Positions 20,336-31,024 of a stretch of 64,000 nt of DNA are shown here, piece by piece. The notes under the pieces are model-generated. The model did not search any database. It worked only from the letters and a program-made list of their open reading frames with translations, and was not told the origin of the DNA. Position numbers and translations under genes: made by a program. The DNA is taken from the NCBI GenBank assembly GCA_037355855.1, contig CM074758.1, forward strand, positions 1,523,001 to 1,587,000, read 5' to 3'. How positions within the stretch are numbered: the stretch's first letter is position 1; each line of letters starts with the position of its first letter. The stretch is from Pseudo-nitzschia pungens (lineage: Eukaryota > Bacillariophyta > Bacillariophyceae > Bacillariales > Bacillariaceae).

Positions 20336-22666
20336 TCAATCTTCTTCAACCGCTTTCTGGTCATTCGTGTCGGTTGGAGGGCAATGAGCTTCTTCGGCAT
20401 GTGCGTTGTTTTTCGCCGGCTCCAGCAATTCCTCCTCGTCCGAGGAACTGTACTCCCAGTGCGGCGGATCGCCGGATGCTTTCTCGTCCGGAGCGTCGCG
20501 ATCTTCCGAATCGGTAGTGTGCGGAAGGGGCTTTTGTTCAACGGAAGTGTGCTCCATGACTCGGTCGATCAGATCGTCAATGGCACCCGAAACGATGCCT
20601 CCCACCGTCTCCCGACCCGCGGACGATGAATCGTGTTCGGCGTCCGCGTTCGGTTCCCGTGCATTGTGTTCGACGCTGGTCACGAGATCCTTGAGAGTTT
20701 CGAGCACGACGGTTCGTGCCGCGCGGTCCGATTCTTCGTTTTCTTTTCGGATTTCTTCGAGAATCTTCGAGAGACGCATTCTGGCCAATTCCGGAGAATA
20801 ACGTTCTCTTCTCGGTTTTTGTCGCCATGGTACCCTTCCGCGAGTGGCATCAAATAGGTGAAAGGACCTTCGGGTGGTCACGGCTATGCGCAACGCAATG
20901 TCGCCCTCCTTCTCCGGCGTTTCCGTTTGGTTGATTACCTCGATTCCGTGAACCGGATAGGGCAGGGCGACTTGCCAGACCGGAAAGTAGTTCTCGCTAT
21001 CGTGCGTCGCATAGAGCAGGCACCGCCCGAGTTGCGTTCCAACGGCAACATAGTTGTCCAAGATGCCCACCGCCAAAACCGATTCTTCGGTGCGGATGCT
21101 CGCATTGAACAAGTGCTGAACAATCATGAACGGTCCTTCCCAGGAATCGCCGCCGCTGCCCCGGTGGTCGTAGGTCAGTTGGCAGACGTAGCCGCACAAG
21201 GAGCCGACAATCACGCGCAAGGATGCGAACCGATTGTAATCCAGTTTCAGACACACGAGAGGACCATCCACGATCACTCTCTGGCTCGAAATCTCTCCGA
21301 ACAGACTAGAAGTAGTGGCGTTGGTTTTGTTCGCGTGTTCCGAATCATGGGGTTCGCTGCGATCCTTCCAGGTGATCAATTGAATGGTTCCGTCCTGGCA
21401 CCCGACCGCGAGTGTGTGGGTCGTGATCGCGGGACTTTCACCCGGCCGCGACGAACGGCGATCGCGCCAGCGCACCGAGCAAAAGTCGAGCGCCATGACC
21501 GGAGACTCCACCGAAAAATGGTCCTCGGGCAGGGCGACCGAAACGAGAGACCGCGGATCGCCGGCGGACGGAACAAACAGGCGCAGCGTGGCATCGTCCG
21601 CGCTCCCGACCCACACCCCCACGAAACCGTTCCCTCCGTCGGCGTGTCGACCGCCGGCGGGGCTTTCTCCCGTTCCCCATCGCGCCAAGCACGGACAGAG
21701 CGGCCGAAAATCCAAGAGCGCAAAGGAGGATTCGTGCCACTGACGCCCGAGGGATCGGCCACCGCCGTCTCCGGGGTCGGCCGAGGGTTTTCGGCAGAGT
21801 TCGAAGCGGTCGTATCGCAGCACCAGCCGGCCCCTGGATTTTTGCAGCAGCCGCGATCGGGTTTTGTTCTTGCCGGTGTCGTTGCCGTTGCCGTTATCGA
21901 CGGTATTGCCGGCAGATTGCTGGGCATCACTGGTGGTGGTGTGGCTTCCCTTGGAGAGCTCCGAATGCGTCTTTCGGTGGTAGCCAACACCACCGGAGGA
22001 CAGCGAGGGATTGCCGCTGGTTCCCCCGCTGTGAATCGACGAGGCGGAGGTGCTCGCGACGACCCGATGCTGCGGGGGAGCGCTCTGCCGGGACTGCGGT
22101 GTCGCCATCGATGCGGTGTCGTCCTTTTCGATGACGACCGGCGGCGGCCGGTGCAGGTTCGTAGCGAGCGTCGACGAGTCGGGATCGGACAGCAGGTGGT
22201 CCTCGACGAGATCGGGGTCGATGAGCGCCAGGGCTTCGATGTGGTGGAACGTGGTGGAGTCGGGCTCGCGGGAGCCTGGTTCCGACGAAGAGTTCCCTTC
22301 CGTTCTCGTGTCTGTTGCCGGAGTCGTCTCTTCCACGTCCCAGTGCGAATACCCGACGCACGTCAACTGGGCCGAATCACGCGGGAGGAACCGACAGGAT
22401 GTCTTGGTATCGATGGGATCGCTTGTTTCCCCTGTCGTTGCCGTGTCCTTGGCGAGATTCACTCCGAGAATGTGGGATTCCGTGGCGAATTGGATCGTTG
22501 ACGCACACCCTTCGGAGGGGGCGGTGTGACGGGCGTCCTCGTCGCGGGAACCCCAATCCACCATTCGCTTGCTCCCGCACGAATAGCACGTCGTAGGCGT
22601 GGTGAACGGCGACGTGAATTTCTCTTCGAATTCCATCTTTGAACGGTTCAACTCCCGCTCAATCAA
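20336..22666 (-). CDS. Beta-propeller protein, kaptin (KICSTOR)-like
   Basis: 776 aa, single exon. Residues 1-~270 are disordered and Ser/Thr/Asp-rich, with a CxxC near the start (TCYSCGSKRM). The centre has repeated beta-propeller blades: FVGVWVGSADDATLRLF, HTLAVGCQDGTIQLITW, RVIVGSLCGYVCQL, YVAVGTQLGRCLLY and IAVTTRRSFHLFDA. The last blades, with a WQVALPYPVHGIEV segment followed by a charged helix (LSKILEEIRKENEE), resemble the C-terminal half of kaptin, a subunit of the KICSTOR complex that links GATOR1 to lysosomes in animals. That match is from memory of the family pattern, so a generic WD-like protein is the alternative. The C-terminal ~120 residues are acidic and disordered. Confidence 0.6.
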   Translation of the reverse strand: MIERELNRSKMEFEEKFTSPFTTPTTCYSCGSKRMVDWGSRDEDARHTAPSEGCASTIQFATESHILGVNLAKDTATTGETSDPIDTKTSCRFLPRDSAQLTCVGYSHWDVEETTPATDTRTEGNSSSEPGSREPDSTTFHHIEALALIDPDLVEDHLLSDPDSSTLATNLHRPPPVVIEKDDTASMATPQSRQSAPPQHRVVASTSASSIHSGGTSGNPSLSSGGVGYHRKTHSELSKGSHTTTSDAQQSAGNTVDNGNGNDTGKNKTRSRLLQKSRGRLVLRYDRFELCRKPSADPGDGGGRSLGRQWHESSFALLDFRPLCPCLARWGTGESPAGGRHADGGNGFVGVWVGSADDATLRLFVPSAGDPRSLVSVALPEDHFSVESPVMALDFCSVRWRDRRSSRPGESPAITTHTLAVGCQDGTIQLITWKDRSEPHDSEHANKTNATTSSLFGEISSQRVIVDGPLVCLKLDYNRFASLRVIVGSLCGYVCQLTYDHRGSGGDSWEGPFMIVQHLFNASIRTEESVLAVGILDNYVAVGTQLGRCLLYATHDSENYFPVWQVALPYPVHGIEVINQTETPEKEGDIALRIAVTTRRSFHLFDATRGRVPWRQKPRRERYSPELARMRLSKILEEIRKENEESDRAARTVVLETLKDLVTSVEHNAREPNADAEHDSSSAGRETVGGIVSGAIDDLIDRVMEHTSVEQKPLPHTTDSEDRDAPDEKASGDPPHWEYSSSDEEELLEPAKNNAHAEEAHCPPTDTNDQKAVEED

Positions 22667-23560
22667 TCGCGAATCCTCGAGGCACGAAAACGAAAACTGT
22701 GATCAGGTTGCGAGTGCTGCTGGTACCATTTTTGAGGCTGACGCACGATGAAATCTTTCCTGCCATCGAAGTCGGATTCGCTCGGATTGTGATGTGACTC
22801 CCTGGTGCAGCTGTCGATAGATTTCGCTGCGCAACGGCACGTCTGCTCAGGGATGATTGCGCTCTTTCGTTGAAAAATACTACTTGTATTTCTGTGAGTC
22901 GACAGATAGAAAAGCTTCGAGAGAGAACGAGAGCAATTCTTCGAACTCGTCGAATCTAGAGGAAACCCAATTTATCCAAACAATATCGTTACGTTACGAC
23001 CATGTCGAGGAGATCATCACGATCATCATCAATCTCAATGATACCATAATTTACTCGAAAGGTTAAAATCTTACCGGTAGATCGATCCACCTTCTTGTCA
23101 GCTGGGCGACGACGAACGAAGATTCATTCATTCGAAAGTGGTTGCATCTCTAACCCTAATCGTACGGTAGGGATTTTGATTCCGATAGCAAGATACCGGT
23201 AAGATTACGGTAAACCTCGGGAAAAAATCCAGAAACGACACAGAATGAATCAATCCAACCCGAATTTGTGAGAGTTGAAATGACAGACAGACGGTCATTT
23301 CGTAGCACAGTAAGATTACCGTATCCAATTATCTCCAGTCTCCATCTCCAGTCTAACAGCAGAACAAAAACGGCCTTCAATCCTCTTCGGATTCCACTCT
23401 GCCCGAAAGCTTTCACACCATCGGACTCATTCGATGCCAAGAGGTTGCGGAACGGATAAGAGCGAACGATCCACAATAGCGTCGAACGAAACGGTTAAAA
23501 AATCAATCAATCAATCAATCACTCAATCAATCAATCAATCAAAACCACCAATCGATCATC
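22667..23560. other. Intergenic between divergent kaptin-like and FKBP genes
   Basis: Contains two TACCGGTA palindromes (23072, 23194) and a TCAA microsatellite. No gene seen. Confidence 0.4.
23497..23541. repeat. (TCAA)n microsatellite
   Basis: About ten TCAA units with one interruption (TCACTCAA), in the presumed 5' UTR 20-60 bp upstream of the FKBP start codon. Confidence 0.85.
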
Positions 23561-24345
23561 ATGGGCGTGACAAAAGAAATCATCCGGGCCGGGAACGGCT
23601 CGAAGCCTTCGCGGGGACAAGAAGTCACCGTCCACTGCACGGGATACGGGAAGAACCGGGATCTGACCAAAAAGTTTTGGTGTGAGTGTTTTTTTGTTGC
23701 AACTAATTACTTGCGCATGGAGTGTGGGGTGGTGTGCGGTGATGTGCGGGAGACCGGCGATCCCGGCGGCAACGGGGAGTTGCTCTGTCGCGCTTCAATC
23801 GGTCGATCCATCGATCGATTCCGTTCGGCGCGTTTTCCATCCGATCACTGCTGCGGTAGGGGTTGCGCAAACCGCGCCGGATCGATCGATTCCTTCGCGG
23901 AAGCATCGCACGCACACGCAAAACGCACGGGGGCGCCATCCATCGGCGGTGTTCTTCTGACGGATGCACAATCGGATCCACCTCGCTCCTTCCGATACGT
24001 ATCTCACGCAATCTTTTTTTTTTCCCTTCCCTCGTTTGTCACACCACCCGTGGCATTCCGAATTGCCTCCGTTTGGGTTTGCATGCATGCGCATCGCATC
24101 GCACAATTCCGTGGTGTCGTGTCGCAGCGACCAGGGATCCGGGCCAGTCTGTCTTCAAGTTCACCGTGGGAATGGGACAGGTCATCAAGGGATGGGACGA
24201 GGGTGTCATTGGCATGTCCCAGGGCGAAATCGCTCGGTTGACCTGCTCCCCGGACTACGCCTACGGGGGCGGGGGCTTTCCGGCCTGGGGAATCATGCCG
24301 AACAGCACGCTGGTCTTTGAGATCGAGTTGCTGTCCTTCAAATAA
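23561..24345 (+). CDS. FKBP12: FKBP12-type peptidyl-prolyl isomerase
   Basis: Two exons, 23561-23681 and 24128-24345, encode 112 aa, the same length as plant FKBP12. The 446-bp intron (GTGAGT...GCAG) splits a Ser codon, and splicing restores KKFWSTRDPGQ. Catalyses cis-trans isomerisation of Xaa-Pro bonds; binds FK506/rapamycin in other organisms. Binding-pocket residues are present: VIKGWDEGV, YAYGGGGFP and FEIELLSF. Cysteines in TVHCTGYG and LTCSPDYAYG match the redox pair of plant FKBP12. The sequence is closer to the plant than the animal form (GGFPAWGIMPNS). No targeting signal, so probably cytosolic. Confidence 0.95.
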
Positions 24346-25649
24346 ATAAATGCAAAAACGCAAAATACGCAGCGAGCGGTCCATCGGTGAGGACGCGCGG
24401 TATCTGGAGAATGGGATGGAACGAGACACGAACGGGAACGAAAGCTGTCGGTCTCGGATCTGTCCGAAGGAAACGGGTGATGGTTGACTGCCGGGATGTG
24501 TTGTCCTCTTTGCCAGTGACATGGGTGCAATAGTAAGTTTCGCATGACGACAACCATGCGATTAGAATCGTTTTTCAAAAAATAATTTTAGAATGATATC
24601 TATGCACTGGTATTACAGTAATGGGCTACGTACCGTACACGTTAGGCACTGTTACTGTCGCAAAGCCCACCAATGCATTGGATTTTATGCAATGCAGTGC
24701 TGCCAGATTGAAGCTTCCCACGGACCGAAGAATTCCCGGCAATTGCGGCTCGTTGCTGCGGGAAGCCGCCGGTCGTGTGCAGGCAGCAAAGGTTTGGAAC
24801 ACGACACACGCCGAGTACACCGCTACACAGCAAGATTGCGCATCGGCAGCACGAGAACGGTTCGAAGAGGAACGAAGAATTTGGCACCGAACGCTTCTAC
24901 TGTATTCTGGTTTGTTCCGAAAATGTGATCCGATCCGATTATATTGACAATACTATTCAATCATCAATATTTTTATTCCGCAACATGTCATTATTGATTC
25001 GAGACCGAAGAGTGCTGGCATCATGGTCGTGGTTGTTCCACACACAAACACTGCCGACACGCAGATCGTTCGCAGAGAACCAAACCATCCGAGTCCCAAC
25101 ACGAGTTGCTTCGAACGATCGATTTGATTTTTGATTTGATTTTTGATTTGATGTTTTTCATTTCGTTAGGCGTGACTCTTCTCCTTACAAGCCCAACCAG
25201 TGGGTAGACGCATACCGAGAATACATGCATCGGTTGCCGGAAAAATCTTCCGGCACCACACTTCGTTGTCGTTGTCGTTGTCGTTGTTCGTTCCTTCTAT
25301 CTCCCCGCGGCTGCGATATTTCCTGCCGCAACTTCTCGGGCATTGGTCGATTGATTGATTGGTTTCGGACCAAATCATGTCGATCGTTCCGAGCGTACGG
25401 TACCGGTACTGTCCGTGTTCGTGGGTGCGCTGCGTTCCGCTGCTTCGGACCCGCGCTAGCCTTCAAGAAATCCACCCGACCCACCGATCAGAGGATGGTT
25501 GTCACCTTCACAACCGCATGGATTCACCGATCCACGAGTGTGTTCTCACGGATTCTTCAATTCGATGATCGATTCGTGGATTGGTTCCTTCTTACTCGTC
25601 GTGTCGTGTCGTGTCGTGTCGTGTCGTAGAGAGTCCACCGCTCGCTTGC
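24346..25649. other. Intergenic, weak open frames only
   Basis: The best frame is plus 24621-24947 (108 aa, C-terminal helix EYTATQQDCASAARERFEEE). It has no recognisable family and is not called. TACCGGTA at 25401. The 25590-25630 stretch has a GTCGT run. Confidence 0.35.
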
Positions 25650-25880
25650 TCACTCGCTGGTGGTCTCGGAGGAGGAGTTTGCGGCGTCGGATTGGGACGG
25701 TGACACTCTTTGTTGCTGCTGCTGCTGCTGCTGCTGCAGCTCGAAGCGCTTTTGCTCTCGGTTGTAACGAAACGCGGCCACCACAAAAAAGAGTTGCGCC
25801 CCGATCAGGACGTGCCACTTTCGATCCAGTCGGCGGAACTTCTCTCGGTAGGCCCAGAGCTTGTTCCCCGGGGCATTCAT
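25650..25880 (-). CDS. Small membrane protein with polyglutamine run
   Basis: 76 aa: a basic N-terminus (KLWAYREKFRRLDRKW), one membrane helix (HVLIGAQLFFVVAAF), then RYNREQKRFE, nine glutamines encoded by a CTG/CAG microsatellite (about 25709-25738), and a Ser/Thr-rich tail. The pattern resembles small inner-mitochondrial-membrane subunits, but I cannot name a family. The start at 25880 begins MNAPGNK; a longer in-frame start is not supported. Confidence 0.5.
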   Translation of the reverse strand: MNAPGNKLWAYREKFRRLDRKWHVLIGAQLFFVVAAFRYNREQKRFELQQQQQQQQQRVSPSQSDAANSSSETTSE

Positions 25881-26814
25881 GGTCGTTGCCTTCTTGGGTT
25901 GCCAGTGCGTCCGTGCTTGAACCGGTATGCGTGCGTGCGTGCAGGATTGACTCGCAGTAACTTAGTTTGGAGTTGTTGGCGACGCTCTTGTGAGTTTGTT
26001 CTTGATCGATGGAAAATTGTGCGGATCTAGAAATGAAGGTGGACACAGACCTGTGGGCTCGTGCCGAGTTCCGTTTCGGTGGAAGTTGCGGTGTCGGTTG
26101 GAATGGTAAGGTTAGATATAAGCAGGGTCCGTCTGTTGTAAAGGTGGAAGCAGAGGATGAATCGAATCCATCTCTCAATCAACATGATGCATCTCAATAG
26201 ACGGTTGATCGGCGATTGAAGATTGATTCATTCGATTGATACAAATGGTGGGTCGGATCTGTCGAGCGTGCCACTCTCGACCCGGAACTCAACGCGACTG
26301 ACTCGCATGTCGCGTAGGATATGAATTTTACTTGCTGTACGCGTACAACTCCCATTGGTACAGCACGAGTACGATACCTGTACGGCAACCTTAGCTCGAA
26401 CGGGAAGGTAAAACAAAAATTCAACCGCTCCCGAAACAAAAAAAGGCTCATTAGTTTTTCATTCTTGGACCGATCGACTTTGAGACGATTGATTCATTCA
26501 TTCTGATTTTGATTTTGAATCATTGTTGATTCATTGATTCCGCAATCGATTTGCTGCGACATCATCGCCCTGGTCATTCATTTTACTGTACAGTAGTGCC
26601 CAATCGCACATCACCTGAACAGGAGAAAGCACAAAGCACCTCGTACGAGTAAGGTTTAACTCTACTCATATCTACCCCAAGAAAAAAAAACACTACTGTA
26701 GACAAAGCAACATTCCTTCCACCGGGGTTCTCTTACTTTAACTCGTATCCAGCGGTCATTCATCTCAACAACAGCAATCAACAATCAATCCAAATCCAAA
26801 TCCAAATTCCAACC
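25881..26814. other. Intergenic, no gene seen
   Basis: Divergent promoter region between the small membrane protein and the syntaxin gene. ATTGATTC-type simple sequence at 26480-26550. Confidence 0.4.
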
Positions 26815-28391
26815 ATGGCCAGCCGGGATTTGACAAACGCCTACTTCGACCGGAGAACGACCGCCCTGAAGCGACGGTCTGCCCTGGGGAGTCCGACCGG
26901 CAGCGGAGGCATGGGAGACGTGTCCATCAACGGTGGCGGCAAGAAGAAACGAAGCGGTCGGTTGACCGCGGGCAGATCGCATCGCCACCACGACGACGAC
27001 GAGGATGGGCGTTCGCTCATGCTCATGGAGGTGAGTGCGACGCAGCTAGTTTCGTGTGTTGTATTGCGTTGTATTGCGTTGGATTGCGTTTGTGCAGTAC
27101 AGTGCAGTACAGTACAGTACAGTGCTGTGTTGGTTCGTGCTCGGTTGAAAAAGTGCAACCGATGGATGCATGGAATAATCCACGCAAGAACTCACTTGCG
27201 TCTCTCGAATTCTAACGTCTGCCCGTATTGAATCATTGAACACCGATGTGCGCGTACAATGATGCGATGTACCCCACAAACTTTTACCGACAACCAATCT
27301 ATCACTCTAAAAACGCCAAATCAAACTCGACGTCAATGCGCATGCTACAAAACGAATGAAATCAAATGAAATGAAAATGAAACAATTACCAACGTGCGAC
27401 ACGGTACCATCAAATCAAACGACAACTTCTTGGAACGAAACGAAACGAAATGAAATGAAATGAAAAAACCCAATCAACATCAAAAATTACATATCAATCA
27501 ACATCAAATCGAACTGAACTAAAATCAACTAAAACGAAACAATCAATTCCAATGCAGGAAGGAGGCGGCAGCAGCGACGGTATTCAAATGACAAACCTCA
27601 ACAAACCACAGCAACAAAACGAACCCTCGTGGGTAGGCGACGTCGACCAGGTCAAATCCATTCTACAGGATATCCACCGCCAAATGGAAGACCTGCAGGC
27701 ACTCCACGCGTCGCGGGTCGGATCGGTCTTTGGAAAGGACCTGGACGACATGGAAAACCGGATCGAAAACATGACCCGCGACATCACCGACCGGTTCCGG
27801 AGGGCGGAGCGGATCCTGAAACAGGTGGGCGCCGCTACCCGTCGGGCGGGAGGAGAGGAGGCGGCCATCGGCGCCAACGTCCAGCGAAGCCTCGCCAAGC
27901 AACTCCAGGAACTCAGTGTCACCTTTCGCCAGTCCCAGCGCAAGTACCTGGCGGAGGTCAAGGCCCAGAAGAGCGGGGGCTTTGACGGCGTCACCGGGAC
28001 CACCAACGACCACTTTGCGGGAATCGGCGACCTGTCGACGGACACCTCCGAGGGGAGCTTTTTCACGAGCCAACAGGTTCAGGTCGTGGACGACCTGCAG
28101 GAGGCCATCGAATCGCGGGACCAGGAAATTTCCAAGATTGCCCAGTCCATCGAGGAACTCGGGACGATCTTCAAGGAACTGGCGGTGCTGGTCATCGACC
28201 AGGGAACGATTCTGGACCGGATCGACTACAACATGGAAGCGGTCGTGGAGAGCACCAAGACGGGAGTGAAGCAACTCGAAAAAGCCGAGAGGGCTCAACA
28301 GAACGCCAGACCGATGAAGTGCATCGTGTGCCTGGTGATTACCATCTTCGTCTTGTTTGTCCTTTTGATCCTCAAGCACAAACGATGGTAA
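26815..28391 (+). CDS. STX16: Syntaxin-16/Tlg2-type Qa-SNARE
   Basis: Two exons, 26815-27030 and 27558-28391, give 349 aa; the 527-bp intron has GTGAGT and GCAG ends and sits between codons (LME|EGG). The N-terminus ASRDLTNAYFDRR matches the Tlg2/syntaxin-16 signature RxLTxxF/Y, which in those proteins binds the SM protein Vps45. An Habc-like helical region follows (WVGDVDQVKSILQDIHRQM). The SNARE helix starts near residue 259 (RDQEISKIAQSIEELG), with the zero-layer Gln in VIDQGTILDRIDYN near 286. A C-terminal anchor lies at ~326-347 (CIVCLVITIFVLFVLLIL). Acts in endosome-to-TGN fusion in other eukaryotes. Convergent with the hydrolase gene. Confidence 0.92.
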
Positions 28392-28720
28392 CGCAATGCG
28401 ATGCAACACGCGATGCAACATGCGATGGAGAAAACGGAACGGCGTGGAAACAAGTGCGACCGGAAATCGCAATACAGAATTGATGATTGGAAACCTTTGA
28501 CAAATACTAGAAAACTTTGCAACTAACTAGCGAAGGTTGGATAAGATTACTCGTCGTCGTCTTACTTCGTGTTTGTGACATCGTTTTCTTCGAATAGGGT
28601 GTTTTTCACTCCACTCCACTTGCGGTGAAAGCAGATGTCTTCTATCGTGTGCCCCGTGCATGGTACAGTAACATACACTACGAATCAGTATGAAGTACAA
28701 ACCAAGCTCTCGCTCCTCCT
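28392..28720. other. Intergenic between convergent genes
   Basis: 329 bp between the syntaxin and hydrolase stop codons; expected to hold both 3' UTRs. Confidence 0.4.
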
Positions 28721-30292
28721 TCATTCGCTTCCCCCAAAGATCGCATCTGACCAAACTTTCCAGTACTCCTGTGGCGCATCCGGGTCGTACGGGGAGGAAA
28801 CCCCACAGTGCAGTCCCGGTTCGTCGTAACAGGTTGCGTTCGACCCCGCTTTCCCCCTCAGAGCGACCTCCGTTGCCTTTCCGTCGTCGTAGAGCGGATC
28901 GCCCCGGTTGTACCTCACGATGATCTTGGGAGGCCGGGTCTCGTTCGATTCGTCGTCGTCGTCGAGACCCTCGGGGATTCCCAGCAACGGATTCACCAGT
29001 CTGTGGACGGCCTCGGACGGATACCTTTCGTTCTTCCACTTCTCCCAGGCGGTGTGGTTGGAGCCCTTTCGCAAGACCTTTTCCAATTCGGTTTCGTCGT
29101 CACTGTCGCCGTCGTCCCCGCCGGATGCTGTCGGGCTGGGTTTTTCCAGTCCGAGGTAGGCTTGCCAAGACCAGCATAGCCAGCGGGAGTCTGGGAACGC
29201 GTTCTGGTTCATGTAGAAACTCATCGAAGCACAGGATGGATCGAGAAAGGGAGAATTGGACTGGATGGACAAGATTCTTCCCGGAAACTTTCGAAAGCCT
29301 TCGAAACCCGCGACGAGGGACAGGTTTCCTCCCGCGGATGTTCCGGTCAGGTGGATTCCTTTTCGGACGCTGTTGTCGCGGAGAAAGTAATCCACGACGG
29401 AGAGAGCATCCATGACGCCGATCGGAAAGGGATCCTCGGGTGCCAGTCCGTAGTCTACGCTGACGGTGATTATATCGCGTGGTCCCGACGAGGACGAGTT
29501 CTGGACCAGTCTCGCCGTGTCCTTGACCAACATCGAATCGTTGGCGTTCCCTATGGTCATTCCCCCTCCGTGAAACTGAATCAGAACGGGCACTTCTGGG
29601 CAGAATGTCCTCCAATCTACCTTGTCAAAATCAATCCCTAGGCATTCGGAATCCTCCAACACGGTCGCTTCGTTCTTTGCTTCGTCGGACATCAGCGACG
29701 ACGGAAACCGCACCAGCACACCGACTGCTTTTCGGTCCTTCAGAGCGGCGTCCGGAAGCCGGGTGTTTTCGTCGATTATGTTCCACTCCCGCAGTACGTT
29801 CTTTCGAAACGGAATGGAACCGGAAGATTCGGCCATCGCACCCGGAGACGACGGCGACGGCGCCTCTGTGGCGTCCGACCATTCTTTCACCACGGCTTTC
29901 GAACCCGATTTTCCGCCGTTTTCGAATGTTGTTTGGGCTCTGGATAGAATCCGCTTCATTTCCTCGCTCCCCATTTCCATTTGGGGCAAGCCCGACAAGC
30001 TTAGCATGTAAAGCACGAAATTTATCAGAGCGGAAACGATCTTGTCACGCAACGTCAAGTGGGGGTGAAATATTAGCCAGTGAGGCCTTGGAATCTTGTA
30101 GGGCGGTGCCATATCTTCTGTAGTGTTGTCGCTCGTGGTGGTCTTTTTGTTGTCGGTCGCAATTCCTCTTTTTAGTTCCCAGGTTGGTGGTGGTGTTTGT
30201 TGCTTTGATTCCGTTGCGAGGACGAAGAGAGATTGATTCGTTCCAGAAAGACCGACCTGTAACAGTAACCTTAGACAAGACAAGAATACCAC
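28721..30292 (-). CDS. Alpha/beta hydrolase, HSL-type esterase/lipase
   Basis: 523 aa, single exon. Oxyanion-hole motif FHGGGMTIGN near residue 240; nucleophile elbow GTSAGGNLS (G-x-S-x-G) near 314; predicted acid in YNRGDPLYDDG near 462 and base in EPGLHCGVSS near 491, so the triad looks complete. HGGG plus GTSAG defines the hormone-sensitive-lipase group. The N-terminal 100 residues include hydrophobic segments (IVSALINFVLYMLSLSGL) that may anchor it to a membrane. An alternative start is Met61 (30112, MAPPYKIPRP), which has a cleaner context. Substrate unknown: a short-chain ester or neutral lipid is an inference. Confidence 0.85.
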   Translation of the reverse strand: MVFLSCLRLLLQVGLSGTNQSLFVLATESKQQTPPPTWELKRGIATDNKKTTTSDNTTEDMAPPYKIPRPHWLIFHPHLTLRDKIVSALINFVLYMLSLSGLPQMEMGSEEMKRILSRAQTTFENGGKSGSKAVVKEWSDATEAPSPSSPGAMAESSGSIPFRKNVLREWNIIDENTRLPDAALKDRKAVGVLVRFPSSLMSDEAKNEATVLEDSECLGIDFDKVDWRTFCPEVPVLIQFHGGGMTIGNANDSMLVKDTARLVQNSSSSGPRDIITVSVDYGLAPEDPFPIGVMDALSVVDYFLRDNSVRKGIHLTGTSAGGNLSLVAGFEGFRKFPGRILSIQSNSPFLDPSCASMSFYMNQNAFPDSRWLCWSWQAYLGLEKPSPTASGGDDGDSDDETELEKVLRKGSNHTAWEKWKNERYPSEAVHRLVNPLLGIPEGLDDDDESNETRPPKIIVRYNRGDPLYDDGKATEVALRGKAGSNATCYDEPGLHCGVSSPYDPDAPQEYWKVWSDAIFGGSE

Positions 30293-30479
30293 GTGATAAT
30301 AATATTATTTCAAAACGCGATGACACCTCGACTGTACCGTAAGGTTTATCGCAAAGCTGACACAGAGATTCTCAAAAAAAACTGTGCACGTACCGGTAAT
30401 TAAAAGGCTTACCGGTATATGTATTGTCGTCTACGTGTAGATTATTTTTTTGAATACGAAGATCTTCTTATTTTTCTTA

Positions 30480-30696
30480 CTACGAGTCCGATAACAATTG
30501 AGACTGGTCGATTATGGGCCAAAAATGAACTGAATATTCCCCAACCAAAACGCAACGCGCCGGGACGGAGAACATGCCATAAATAAAAATTATTATGTAA
30601 TAGAGAAATTGTTATAACCTCTTATACAATGCTGTTTTATTAGTGGAAACCCCTTGTTCGAGTGCCTTTCCAATCTCTACAAAAAATCACATTTTT
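30480..30696 (+). repeat. Left terminal inverted repeat of the DNA transposon
   Basis: Pairs with 34958-35176 in inverted orientation. Starts CTACGAGTCCGATAAC next to a TA dinucleotide and ends at the A/T-rich TCACATTTTT. Confidence 0.92.
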
Positions 30697-31024
30697 GGTG
30701 TTCGCAACTTACTTTACGGGCTTCGGCCTTCCAAAATGTGGCTCTATCCACAACAACAGCAATTGAGAGCAAGATGGTATCACACTTGCAATTATTGCCA
30801 CTGTCTTGGATGGGGGGGGTTGATCTTGGGTCATTGGTTGAGAGAGCACAGCAGAGGTGAGAGGAATTCAGCAGAGGGGAAATCGATCGATCGCATCGAT
30901 CGATGCGATGAAAACACGGCAATCCTCTTGAGATCCGGAGACAACAATCTACCACAGTATTCAGTCTAATCGATTGAAAGTACTTACTTTGCACTGAAAT
31001 CTCCTCCAAATAAGCTCTGAAACC

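Noticed and set aside
20858..22501. 547-codon plus-strand frame
   Set aside because: Antisense to the kaptin-like gene, low complexity (Arg/Gly-rich), no motif.
24621..24947. 108-aa gene downstream of FKBP
   Set aside because: No family, no splice or codon support; frames on the other strand are equally long.
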